Positions 15,537-24,019 of a DNA stretch of 44,638 nt are shown here, one piece after another. Within the stretch, counting starts at the first letter, position 1. Every line of letters begins with the position of its first letter. The stretch is from Acidobacteriota bacterium. GTDB lineage: Bacteria > Acidobacteriota > JAAYUB01. Under the pieces are notes generated by a model that worked only from the letters and a program-made list of their open reading frames with translations, had not been told where the DNA came from and searched no databases. The DNA is taken from NCBI GenBank assembly GCA_029565065.1, contig JAKQOW010000052.1, positions 1 to 44,638 of the forward strand, given 5' to 3'. The position numbers were made by a program, and so were the translations under genes.

Positions 15537-18500
15537 ATGAGCCTGATGTTCGATCCCCGCGATCCGTCGATACCGGTGTCAGCCGGCTATTGTGTGGTGT
15601 GCGGCGAATGCCTGCCCGGACCGGATTCGGAGAGCTGCCCGAGCTGCGGCGCCGCCATCCGTCCCTCGCCGGGAGACGGCGCTGACCCCGCGGACGGACA
15701 CCCGGCCGTCCCGCCCTCCAGTCGTTCCGCCGCTTCCACCACCGCCGAGATGGGACCCGAGGGGTTCACCCCGCGGCAGCTCCCCGAACACGTGGGGCCT
15801 TACGACATCCAGGCGGAGCTCGGCCGCGGCGGCATGGGCGTGGTGTACCGGGCGTGGCAGCCGTCGCTCAAGCGCACGGTCGCTCTAAAAGTGATGCTGG
15901 CGGGAGAGTTCGCCGGAGAGCACGCTGTCCGACGGTTTATCCGCGAGGCGGAGGCCGCCGCCCGGCTCAGACACCCGCACATCGTGTCGATCCTGGATCT
16001 GGGCGAGCAGGACGGCAAGCCGTATTTCACCATGGCCTACATCGAAGGGCAGACGCTGGAGCAGGCGATCCGCGCCCACGCCGTGAGTCTGGCCGACGGT
16101 GTGGCCATCGTGGCCAAGGTGGCCGGAGCCGTGGCCCACGCCCACGCCAACGGCGTCATCCACCGCGATCTCAAACCCGCCAACATTCTCCTCGACGGCG
16201 GCGGCGAGCCCCATGTGACCGACTTCGGCCTGGCCGCCCAGGCGCGGGAGGCCAGCTCCATCACCGGCACCGGCGCCGTCCTGGGGACACCCCTCTACAT
16301 GGCGCCGGAGCAGGTCGCAGGCGCCCGCCACCTCGTGGACGAGCGCACCGATGTCTACAGCCTGGGCGCCACCCTGTACCACGTGCTCACGGGCTGCAGC
16401 CCCTTCCCCGAAGAGGCGGCCGCGCCGGTGCTGTTCTCGGTGCTCACCCGCGAGCCGAAGCCGCCGCGGGCAATCCGCCCGGACATCCCCCGCGACCTCG
16501 AGCTCATCTGCCTCACCGCCATGGCCAAGGAGCGGGATCGCCGGTACGCCTCCATGAACGATTTCCGCGACGACCTGGAGCGCTGCCAACGCGGCGAAGC
16601 CATCCGGGCCCGGCCGGCGTCGCTCTTCTACCGCCTGGGCAAGCGCCTGCGCCGCAACCGGGCCGTCACGGTCCTGTCGGTGCTGCTGGTCGCGGTGCTG
16701 ACCGCCGCCGCCGGCTGGACCTGGTTCCAACAGGCCCGAACCTGGTTCGGCTGGGAGGAGGTGTTCCGCGACGAGTTTGCGCGCACCGGACTCGGTCCCG
16801 ACTACCGGCCCGATGCCGGTGCGTGGTCCGTCGCCGACGGCGAACTTCGCGGGTCCGGGACGGGCTACGTCGACATCAGCCTGGTCCGCCCCTTCGCCGG
16901 CAACGTGCGGCTGGCCTTTGACGCCCGCGTCCTGCCCGGCAGCCCCAAACGCGAAATCGCCGTTTTTCTGGACGGCCCGGATGAGGACCGCTCCGGCTAC
17001 TATTTCGGCTTCGGCGGCGACTACGCCACCACCGCCATCGACCGCGCCGGGCTGGAGGTGCGGCTGGCGCGTTCGCCGGCGGTGGAGGCCGGCCGGCGCT
17101 ACGAAATGGTGGTCACCCGCAAGGGGAACCGGGTGGAGATCGCCGCGGACGGCGAGGTGCTCGCCGATTACCTCGACCCGTTCCCCCTCGATCCGTCGGC
17201 GATGACGCGGTTGCGGTTCGGCACCTACGACGGCGGCTTGGCCGTGGACAACCTCCGCGTCTACCAGGAGAGCGTCCCGGAGATGCTCACCGCCACCGCC
17301 GTGGGCGACCGCCTCTTCGAGCGGGGCCAGCTCGCCGCCGCCCGCCAGGAGTACGAGCACATCGCCCGCGACCATGCCGGCAAAGCCATCGCCGGCGAGG
17401 CCCTCTTCAAGGCGGGGCTCTGCCGGCTGCTCGAGGGCGACTACGCTGCGGCGCGGGTGGCCTTCGAAGGCGTCGACCGGACTCCGGCCGACGAGCTCTA
17501 CCGGAACCTGGCGGTGCTGAACACCGGGGCGGCCCTCCGCCTGCAGGGCCGATACGAGGACGCGTTTCGCCACCTGACCGACCTGGAGCGACGCAGCACC
17601 GATTCCAACGAGCGGTACCGCCTGGCCGGCGAGCTGCAGGCGCTGAGCCACGCGGCCTGGACCCACGGCCAGGCGGAGATGGCGTTCCGTCATCTGCGAT
17701 TCATCATCGACCGTTTCCCCGGCACTGAGATGGCGGAACGGTCCGAAATGGTGCTGGCCGCCAACGACCCGGACGAGACGACCCGCCGCCGCAGGTTGGA
17801 ACGCTTTCTCGCGCGCCATCCGCGCCCGAGCAAGAACCAGAACAACGCCTTTCAGCTTCTGGCCGGCAGCTGCCTGCTGCTCGGTGATCCGGCGGGCGCC
17901 CTGGCCGCCCTTGACCGGCACATCGCCGCCTACCGCGGCATCAACACGCGGTTCGTGCTGGGTGGTCTGCTGGGGAAGGGCCTGGTGTTGGCCGCCCTCA
18001 ATCGCTGGATCGAAGCCGGGGCGGTCCGGGACGAAATGCTGGCGCTGTTGCCGGGCGACCCGCTGCCCGCCCGCCAGGTCCGGGAGCTGGACGTGTTCAT
18101 TGCCCGGCGGCAGGGCGAACCGGATCGGGCCGTCCGCATCCTGGAGACGGCGGCGGCCGACGGCGCCATCCACCCCGCCGAGGAGCTGACGCTGGCGCTG
18201 CTGTACCGCGAGCGGGGCGAGGCCGCGCGCGCGGACGCGCTGTGGCGCCGGGTGGCCGCCGGCCCGCCCAGCGAGGAGTCCAAGGCCGCGGCGCTCTTCC
18301 TGGGGGATCGATCGCCCGACGCCTTCCGGTCGGACGAATCGGTCCTCTATCCGTACCGCTGCCTCTACCTTTGGCAGTATCACCGGCTGCGAGGTGAACC
18401 GGACGACGCGCTGACCCTGGAGTATGCCCGCCAGTCGGCGCCCTTCATCCCGGAGGTCTGCGAGGCCATTCTGGCCCTGCGACCGCCGGGCGGGCGGTGA
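15537..18500 (+). CDS. Transmembrane Ser/Thr protein kinase with extracytoplasmic sensor and TPRs
   Basis: A 987-residue receptor-type kinase. An N-terminal zinc ribbon has Cys19, Cys22, Cys34 and Cys37. The Hanks-type kinase domain (about 88-350) is complete: GRGGMG loop, Lys118, Glu137, HRDLKPAN with Asp211, DFG at 229-231 and APE near 256. A single membrane helix spans about 376-396. Outside it lie a jelly-roll, LamG/DUF1080-like beta domain (about 405-575, ending DNLRVYQE) and a long array of TPR-like helices to the C-terminus. The architecture suggests a sensor of extracytoplasmic ligand or protein. Its stop is 3 bases before the GTG of pxpB, so it is probably co-transcribed with the 5-oxoprolinase genes; whether it regulates them is inference. 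Confidence 0.9.
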   Translation: MSLMFDPRDPSIPVSAGYCVVCGECLPGPDSESCPSCGAAIRPSPGDGADPADGHPAVPPSSRSAASTTAEMGPEGFTPRQLPEHVGPYDIQAELGRGGMGVVYRAWQPSLKRTVALKVMLAGEFAGEHAVRRFIREAEAAARLRHPHIVSILDLGEQDGKPYFTMAYIEGQTLEQAIRAHAVSLADGVAIVAKVAGAVAHAHANGVIHRDLKPANILLDGGGEPHVTDFGLAAQAREASSITGTGAVLGTPLYMAPEQVAGARHLVDERTDVYSLGATLYHVLTGCSPFPEEAAAPVLFSVLTREPKPPRAIRPDIPRDLELICLTAMAKERDRRYASMNDFRDDLERCQRGEAIRARPASLFYRLGKRLRRNRAVTVLSVLLVAVLTAAAGWTWFQQARTWFGWEEVFRDEFARTGLGPDYRPDAGAWSVADGELRGSGTGYVDISLVRPFAGNVRLAFDARVLPGSPKREIAVFLDGPDEDRSGYYFGFGGDYATTAIDRAGLEVRLARSPAVEAGRRYEMVVTRKGNRVEIAADGEVLADYLDPFPLDPSAMTRLRFGTYDGGLAVDNLRVYQESVPEMLTATAVGDRLFERGQLAAARQEYEHIARDHAGKAIAGEALFKAGLCRLLEGDYAAARVAFEGVDRTPADELYRNLAVLNTGAALRLQGRYEDAFRHLTDLERRSTDSNERYRLAGELQALSHAAWTHGQAEMAFRHLRFIIDRFPGTEMAERSEMVLAANDPDETTRRRRLERFLARHPRPSKNQNNAFQLLAGSCLLLGDPAGALAALDRHIAAYRGINTRFVLGGLLGKGLVLAALNRWIEAGAVRDEMLALLPGDPLPARQVRELDVFIARRQGEPDRAVRILETAAADGAIHPAEELTLALLYRERGEAARADALWRRVAAGPPSEESKAAALFLGDRSPDAFRSDESVLYPYRCLYLWQYHRLRGEPDDALTLEYARQSAPFIPEVCEAILALRPPGGR

Positions 18501-18503
18501 CCC

Positions 18504-19205
18504 GTGGCTCCCGGCGATCCCGTCATCCGTCCGGCCAGCGACCACTCCCTGCTGGTGGTCTTCGGCGAGACGATCGCGCCGGAGCACCACCGGGCCGTGG
18601 TCCGGCTGACGACGCGCCTGTTGGAACGGCGGCCGGAGTGGCTCCGCGACGTTCACCCGGCGTACGCCACGGTGCTCGTCTGCCACGACCCGCTCCGGAC
18701 CGACGCGGCGGCCGCGGCCGAGGTCGTACGCCGGTTGTGGGCCGAAGCGGCCGAGGCGCCGGATCCGCCGGAGCGGGTGGTGGAGATTCCGGTCCGCTAC
18801 GGCAGCATCCACGGGCCGGACCTGGCCGACGTGGCGGCCCACTGCGGGCTGAGTGAGGCCGAGGTGATCCGGCGCCACGCGGCCGGCGAATATCGGGTCT
18901 ACTTCCTGGGCTTCTCGCCCGGCTTCCCTTACCTGGGCGGACTGGACGAGGCGCTGGCGACGCCGCGGCTGGCCACCCCGCGGCGGCGGGTGCCGGCCGG
19001 CAGCGTCGCCATCGGCGGGAAGCAGACCGGCGTCTACCCCGTGGCGTCGCCGGGCGGCTGGCGGATCATCGGGCGTACGCCGCGGCGACTGTTCGATCCG
19101 GAGCGGACGCCACCCGCCGAACTGGCCATCGGTGACCGGGTCCGGTTCACGCCCGTCGACGAGGCGGCGTTCGCCGCCGCGGCGGGCGGGGAGGCGGCGC
19201 CATGA
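18504..19205 (+). CDS. pxpB: 5-oxoprolinase subunit B
   Basis: A 233-residue PxpB/KipI-type protein. Family motifs are visible: FLGFSPGFPYLGGL (about 133-146), a basic TPRRRVPAGSVAIGG segment (157-171) and YPVASPGGW. With PxpC and PxpA it forms the bacterial ATP-dependent 5-oxoprolinase that opens L-5-oxoproline (pyroglutamate) to glutamate. The GTG start lies 3 bases after the kinase stop. The gene ends in an ATGA overlap with pxpC, implying translational coupling. KipI-type proteins were first described as kinase inhibitors in Bacillus, but the tandem with pxpC and pxpA supports the enzyme role. Confidence 0.93.
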   Translation: MAPGDPVIRPASDHSLLVVFGETIAPEHHRAVVRLTTRLLERRPEWLRDVHPAYATVLVCHDPLRTDAAAAAEVVRRLWAEAAEAPDPPERVVEIPVRYGSIHGPDLADVAAHCGLSEAEVIRRHAAGEYRVYFLGFSPGFPYLGGLDEALATPRLATPRRRVPAGSVAIGGKQTGVYPVASPGGWRIIGRTPRRLFDPERTPPAELAIGDRVRFTPVDEAAFAAAAGGEAAP

Positions 19206-20149
19206 GCCGCGTGCGCGTCCTCGAAGGCGGTTTTCTCACCACCGTCCAGGACCTGGGCCGGCCGGGCTGGGCGCACCTGGGCGTGCCGGCGGCCGGCGCC
19301 GCAGACGCCGTCTCGCTGCTTCTGGGCAACCGGCTGTGCGGCAACGCCGACGGGGCGCCGGCTCTGGAGCTGACCCTGGTGGGCGGCGCGTTCGCCTTCG
19401 AGGGACCGACGCGGATCGCGCTCACGGGCGCCGATTTCACTGCGACGCTGGACGGTCGCCCGGCGCCGGCGTGGGCCACCCTGGCTGTCGCGCCGGGCCA
19501 GGTCCTGCAGCTCGGGCCCGCCCGGAGCGGCACCCGCGGCTACCTCTGCGTGCGCGGCGGATTCGCCATACCTCCCCTGCTGGGGAGCGCGGCCACCCAC
19601 CTCCTGGCCGGGCTGGGCGGTCTCGCCGGCAGGCCGCTGCGCAAAGGTGATGTGCTGGACATCGAGTCGGTGCCGGTTGCGGATGACGGACCGCCGCAGC
19701 GCGTCCCGCCGGATGTCCTGGCCCGGCTCTTCCCCGCCGGGCCCCTGCGGGCGACCGCGGGCCCCCAGGCTCACTTCTTCGGGCGGGCCACGCTGGACGT
19801 GTTTTTCTCCAGCCCGTGGCGCGTGCGCGAGTCGTCCGACCGGATGGGGATCCGGCTCGCCGGCCCCGCGCTGGAGCGGCGCCGCCCCGACGAGCTCCTC
19901 ACCGAGGGGGTCAGCGCCGGCGCCGTGCAGGTGCCCCGCGACGGCCAGCCCATCGTGCTCCACGTGGAGCATCCCACCACCGGCGGTTATCCGAAGATCG
20001 CCCACATCATCGCCGCCGACGGCCACCGCCTGGGCCAGCTTCGGCCGCGCGAGGAAATCCGCTTCGAGCCGGTGGCGCTGGAGCGGGCCGTGGCGCTGCT
20101 CCGGGACCGGGCGGCGCTCCTCGACACCGCGATCCGGGAGGCCGTATGA
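19202..20149 (+). CDS. pxpC: 5-oxoprolinase subunit C
   Basis: A 315-residue PxpC/KipA (biotin-dependent carboxylase-like) protein. Typical features are the N-terminal VLEGGFLTTVQDLGRPGW, the GVPAAGAADAV segment, SDRMGIRLAG near 215 and the C-terminal TTGGYPKIAHII motif. It pairs with PxpB to form the ATP-using part of 5-oxoprolinase. It overlaps pxpB by 4 bases and the MFS gene by 4 bases (ATGA at both junctions), so the three are very likely one translational unit. Confidence 0.94.
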   Translation: MSRVRVLEGGFLTTVQDLGRPGWAHLGVPAAGAADAVSLLLGNRLCGNADGAPALELTLVGGAFAFEGPTRIALTGADFTATLDGRPAPAWATLAVAPGQVLQLGPARSGTRGYLCVRGGFAIPPLLGSAATHLLAGLGGLAGRPLRKGDVLDIESVPVADDGPPQRVPPDVLARLFPAGPLRATAGPQAHFFGRATLDVFFSSPWRVRESSDRMGIRLAGPALERRRPDELLTEGVSAGAVQVPRDGQPIVLHVEHPTTGGYPKIAHIIAADGHRLGQLRPREEIRFEPVALERAVALLRDRAALLDTAIREAV

Positions 20150-21399
20150 CGCCGGATGCCCCGACGCCGTGGTACCGGGCCGCCACCGCCGCACAGTGGA
20201 AAACGCTGCTGGCCGCGCAGCTCGGGTGGATGCTCGACGCCATGGACGTCATGCTGTACGCCTTCGCCCTGGGAACGATCCAGAAAGAGTTTGATCTTAC
20301 CGGCGCCGGCGCCGGTGCGCTGGCTTCGGTCACGCTGGTCACGTCGGCCGCCGGCGGCATCTTCTTCGGCTGGCTGGCCGACCGGATCGGCCGGACGCGG
20401 GCGCTGATCTATTCCATCCTGGTGTACTCCGTCTGCACGGCGCTCACGGCCACGTCGCGCGGCATCGCCGAGCTGGTGCTGTGGCGGTCGCTCGTGGGCA
20501 TCGGGCTGGGCGGCGAGTGGTCCGCCGGCTCGGTGCTGGTGTCGGAAACGTGGCCGGCCGCCCACCGCGGCAAGGCCATCGGCCTGATGCAGAGCGGCTG
20601 GGCCGTCGGCTACATCGCCGCCGCGCTGCTGGCTGCCGCCATCCTCCCCGTCTGGGGCTGGCGGATGCTGTTTGCCGTAGGCGTGCTGCCGGCCCTGCTC
20701 ACCCTCTGGATCCGGCGCCACGTGCCCGAGCCTGAGGTCTGGCGCGCCGCCGCGCCGGCCGGCGCCCGGGACCCGCGGCTCGGCGGGGCGCTGGGTGAGA
20801 TGTTCCGGCCGCCCCTGCGCCGTCCTACACTGGTGGCCGTGTTCATGACCACCTGCGTGCTCTTCGCCTACTGGGGACTGTTCACCTGGCTGCCCGCCTT
20901 CCTGGCGGCGCCGGTGGACAAGGGCGGCGCGGGCCTGGGCATCGTCAAGTCGTCCGGCTGGATCGTGCCCATGCAAATCGGGGCGTTCTTCGGCTACACC
21001 CTGTTCGGCTTCCTCGCCGACCGGATCGGCCGCCGGCCGGTGTTCGTCGGCTTCCTCGTCGCCGCGGCCGCGCTGGTCCCGGTGTATGGGCAACTGGCGC
21101 GCCATGAGCTGGCGCTGCTGGCGCTGGGTCCGTTCATCGGCTTTTTCGGCCATGGCTATTTCAGCGTGTTCGGCGCCATGCTGGCGGAGCTGTTTCCCAC
21201 GCGGATCCGCGGCACGGCTCAGGGCATGGTGTACAACGCCGGCCGGGCGGTGAGCGCCCTGGCCCCGTTCACCATCGGCGCCCTGGCCGACGCCCATGGC
21301 ATCGGCGGCGCGCTGGCGCTCACCGCGGCGTTCTTCATGGCCGGCGCCGCGCTGATGGTGCTGCTGCCCGAGACGCGGGGGCGGGAACTCGAGGGATAG
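20146..21399 (+). CDS. MFS transporter, probable organic-acid/5-oxoproline symporter
   Basis: A 417-residue major facilitator protein with 12 predicted membrane helices. The loop 2-3 signature appears twice, as GWLADRIGRTRA near 80 and FLADRIGRRPVF near 290. LGGEWSAGSVLVSE resembles the sialate and aromatic-acid:H+ symporter families. The start ATG overlaps the pxpC stop. Because it is translationally linked to pxpBC, import of 5-oxoproline or a related acid is a reasonable inference, but the sequence alone does not fix the substrate. It is followed by repeat cluster G. Confidence 0.85.
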   Translation: MTPDAPTPWYRAATAAQWKTLLAAQLGWMLDAMDVMLYAFALGTIQKEFDLTGAGAGALASVTLVTSAAGGIFFGWLADRIGRTRALIYSILVYSVCTALTATSRGIAELVLWRSLVGIGLGGEWSAGSVLVSETWPAAHRGKAIGLMQSGWAVGYIAAALLAAAILPVWGWRMLFAVGVLPALLTLWIRRHVPEPEVWRAAAPAGARDPRLGGALGEMFRPPLRRPTLVAVFMTTCVLFAYWGLFTWLPAFLAAPVDKGGAGLGIVKSSGWIVPMQIGAFFGYTLFGFLADRIGRRPVFVGFLVAAAALVPVYGQLARHELALLALGPFIGFFGHGYFSVFGAMLAELFPTRIRGTAQGMVYNAGRAVSALAPFTIGALADAHGIGGALALTAAFFMAGAALMVLLPETRGRELEG

Positions 21400-21420
21400 C
21401 TCTCACCGCGGAGGGCGCAG

Positions 21421-21746
21421 AAACTGTTGATAGTTGATTGTTGATTGTTGATTGTTGATAGTTGATGGATCTGGGATCAAGGATCCAGAACCGGGATCTC
21501 AGATCCGCAGTCCGAGTCTGTTGATGGTTGATGGTTGATCGTTCATTGTTAGGAGCGAGACCCGAGCCCCGAACCGCGAGGCTTGCTGTCCGAGATACGG
21601 GAACGAGCTTCGAGTCTCGATTACGATTACGATTACGATTACGATTACGAATTACGATTACGAATTACGATTACGAATTACGATTACGAGCACGATGAAC
21701 CCTCAACTCTCAACTTTCAACCCTCAACGATCAACCGCCAACCGCC
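21421..21746 (+). repeat. Repeat cluster G between the MFS gene and pxpA
   Basis: Modules in order: TTGATTG/TTGATAG heptamers (21426-21466), GATCTGG/GATCCAG-type units (21466-21506), TTGATGG heptamers (21518-21547), CCCGAGC/CCGAACC units (21557-21580), GGGAACGAG plus TTCGAGT units (21598-21620), a hexamer array with three GAATTAC words (21619-21695), then CTCAACT/CAACCCT heptamers (21696-21745). The ends mirror each other (TTGAT on the left, ATCAA on the right). The segment from 21518 to 21610 closely matches 22778-22867 in cluster H. Confidence 0.85.
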
Positions 21747-21757
21747 GGGAGTGAATC

Positions 21758-22534
21758 ATGGCCGTGACGATCGATCTGAACGCGGATGTGGGCGAGCGCC
21801 CCGAGGCGCTGGCCGACGGCTCCGAGGCGGCGCTGCTCCGGCTGGTCACCTCGGCCAACATCGCCTGCGGCGGCCACGCCGGCGACGCCGCCACCATGGC
21901 CGCGACGGTGCGACTGGCGCTGCAATCGGACATTGCCATCGGCGCCCATCCCGGCTATCCGGATCCCCTGCACTTCGGCCGGTCGGTCCTGGCGATGGAG
22001 CCGGCGACGCTCCGCGACAGCCTGATCGCCCAAATCCGGGCGCTGGCCGGAATTGCGGCCGCCGCCGGCGTCCGCCTGGCGCACGTCAAACCGCACGGCG
22101 CGCTCTACAACCTGGCGGCGCGCGATGCGGCCACGGCCCGCCTCGTCGCCGAATCGGTGGCGGCGGTCGATCCGGGGCTCGTGCTGGTGGGGCTGGCCGG
22201 CTCCGCCCTGCTGACGGCCGGTGAGGCCGCGGGACTGGTGGTGGCCGGCGAGGCGTTCGTGGAACGGCGCTACGAGGCGGACGGGACGCTCCGCGACCGG
22301 CGCCACGCCGACGCGCTGATCCACGATTCGGCCGAGGCGGCGGCCCAGGCCGTTCGGATCGCCCGCGAAGGCGTCGTCATCGCCATCGACGGTACGTCCG
22401 TTCCGGTAGCCGCCCGCACGCTGTGCATCCACGGCGACTCCCCCGGCGCCGCAACAATCGCCGCCGCGGTACGACAGGCGCTCGAGGACGCCGGCGTGGT
22501 CATCGCGCCGTTGAGAGTGAACGATGAACAGTGA
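21758..22534 (+). CDS. pxpA: 5-oxoprolinase subunit A (LamB/YcsF family)
   Basis: A 258-residue PxpA. Hallmarks are the N-terminal DLNADVGE, ANIACGGHAGD (about 30-40), IGAHPGYPD (about 67-75) and HVKPHGALYN (about 109-118), which line the metal-dependent active-site pocket of the family. It completes the PxpABC set but is separated from pxpB/pxpC by the MFS gene and 358 bases of repeat DNA. Its ribosome site GGGAG (21748-21752) sits directly after the repeat. The C-terminus (RVNDEQ-stop) is encoded within GTGAACA-type heptamers of cluster H. Confidence 0.93.
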   Translation: MAVTIDLNADVGERPEALADGSEAALLRLVTSANIACGGHAGDAATMAATVRLALQSDIAIGAHPGYPDPLHFGRSVLAMEPATLRDSLIAQIRALAGIAAAAGVRLAHVKPHGALYNLAARDAATARLVAESVAAVDPGLVLVGLAGSALLTAGEAAGLVVAGEAFVERRYEADGTLRDRRHADALIHDSAEAAAQAVRIAREGVVIAIDGTSVPVAARTLCIHGDSPGAATIAAAVRQALEDAGVVIAPLRVNDEQ

Positions 22535-23041
22535 ACAGAGATAGGAGACAGGAGACAGAAGATAGGAAATCAGACCTTCGTGCTCGTAATTCGTAATCGT
22601 AATCGTAATCGTAATCGTCATCGTACTCGTAATCGAGGCTCGAGACTCGAGGCTAGAGGCTCGTTTCCAAATCATCGGACATCGGACATTGGACTCTGGA
22701 CATGGGACCCAGGTCCTGGCTTCCAGGTCCTCGTTCTCAGATCCCAGGTTCCAGGTCCCAGGTCCGCAATCCGATTCAGTTGATGGTTGATGGTTGATCG
22801 TTGATCGTTGGGAGCGAGACCCGAGCTCCGAACCGCGAGACCCGTTGTCCGCGTTACGTGAACGAGGCCCGAGCCACGAGCCTCGAGCCTCGATTACGAG
22901 TACGATGACGATTACGATTACGATTACGAATTACGAGTACGTCTAACGAGCACAACGCAACCTTTCCCCTGATCCCCTATCTCCTATCTCCTCTTTCTGT
23001 TCACTGTTCACTGTTCACTGTTCACTGTTCACTGTTCACTA
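22517..23041. repeat. Repeat cluster H, a large inverted repeat between convergent genes
   Basis: Left to right: GTGAACA heptamers, ATAGGAG heptamers, CGTAAT hexamers (22582-22635), GAGGCTC heptamers, GGACATC units (22673-22706), CCAGGTC heptamers (22707-22773), TTGATGG heptamers (22778-22815), CCCGAGC units, CCTCGAG units, GATTAC hexamers (22891-22940), CTATCTC (22977-22992) and TTCACTG (22998-23041). The outer modules on the right are the reverse complements of those on the left. The two hexamer arrays match word for word, including the rare word GATGAC. Confidence 0.88.
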
Positions 23042-23800
23042 CTTCCCCGCCAGCTGCGGATACAGTCGCGCGGCGCAGTCGGGACAGATGCCGTGGCTGA
23101 ACTCGGCCTCGGAGTGTTCGCGGATGTACTGCTCCAGCTGGTTCCAGGCGCCGCTGGAGTCGCGGATTTTCTTGCAACTGGCGCAGATGGGGATGATCCC
23201 CCGGAGGGTTCGGATCTCGGCCAGCGCCTTTTCCAGCCTGCCGATGAGCTCGGCCTTCTCCATCTCCGCCGACTTGCGGCGGGTGATATCCAACTGGGCG
23301 CCCAGGGCCCGCAGCGGCCGGCCGTCGGCGCCGCGGACGACGATGCGCCCCCAGTTGAGGATCCAGCGCCAGCTGCCATCGCGGGCGCGCAGCCGGTGCT
23401 CCGTCTCGAATACGGGAAACTCGCCGCTCTCGTGGCGGCGCGCCGCCTCCTCGACGGCCGGCCGGTCATCGGGATGGATCAACTCCTTCCACGCCGCGGC
23501 ATGATCCTCGATGTCGCCGGGTGAATACCCCAGCATCCGCGCCCAGCTGTCGCTGCGCACCACCCGGCCGGTGGTGAAGTCGTGGTCCCACCAGGCCAGT
23601 CCCGCGCTCTCCACGGCCATGGCCAGCCGCTCCTGCGCGTGCAGCGCTTCCTCCAGCAGGTCGGGATCGAGACCGCCGGCGGTCGCGTCGGCGCCGAGCG
23701 CCGCGACGATGGTTTCGAGCTGATTCACCCGCGCCATCAGCCGGTCGATCTCCGCGGCCACCCGTTCCCGTGTGTCCAAAAGGGTCTGCATCCGCTGCAT
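23039..23800 (-). CDS. PAS-domain sensor protein with C-terminal Cys module
   Basis: A 253-residue protein. An N-terminal coiled coil (about 1-60) leads into a PAS domain (about 58-175: WWDHDFTTGRVV, MLGYSPGDIEDH, HPDDRPAV, DGSWRWILNWG, ending in the DITRRK linker). A short coiled coil follows, then a C-terminal module with CASC near 212 and GICPDC near 240, containing YIREHSEAEFSHG. This Cys module is often found after PAS or receiver domains in delta-proteobacteria-like genomes and probably binds a metal. No kinase, cyclase or DNA-binding output is present, so it would act through a partner. A second ATG three codons downstream (23791) is better spaced from GGGAGG. The stop is at the edge of the TTCACTG array of cluster H. 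Confidence 0.8.
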   Translation of the reverse strand: MQRMQTLLDTRERVAAEIDRLMARVNQLETIVAALGADATAGGLDPDLLEEALHAQERLAMAVESAGLAWWDHDFTTGRVVRSDSWARMLGYSPGDIEDHAAAWKELIHPDDRPAVEEAARRHESGEFPVFETEHRLRARDGSWRWILNWGRIVVRGADGRPLRALGAQLDITRRKSAEMEKAELIGRLEKALAEIRTLRGIIPICASCKKIRDSSGAWNQLEQYIREHSEAEFSHGICPDCAARLYPQLAGK

Positions 23801-24019
23801 CTCCTCCCGCGCCGATTCAGCCCGTCACGGCACCGGATCGCGAAAGTATGACATGCCGGTCACAAAAACGTCATGTGAATGAAAGATGGAATATACTGCT
23901 ACCGGCAAACCTGTTGCAAGTATTTTTTCACCGGCGGCGCCTCGGGCGGTGTCCGCGGCGTGACACGGACCGTCGTGTCGTATACAATGCCATGGACACC
24001 GCCTGGAAAGGAGCGCGCC

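Noticed and set aside
23039..23800. PAS protein as a histidine kinase or diguanylate cyclase
   Set aside because: No HisKA/HATPase or GGDEF motifs follow the PAS domain.
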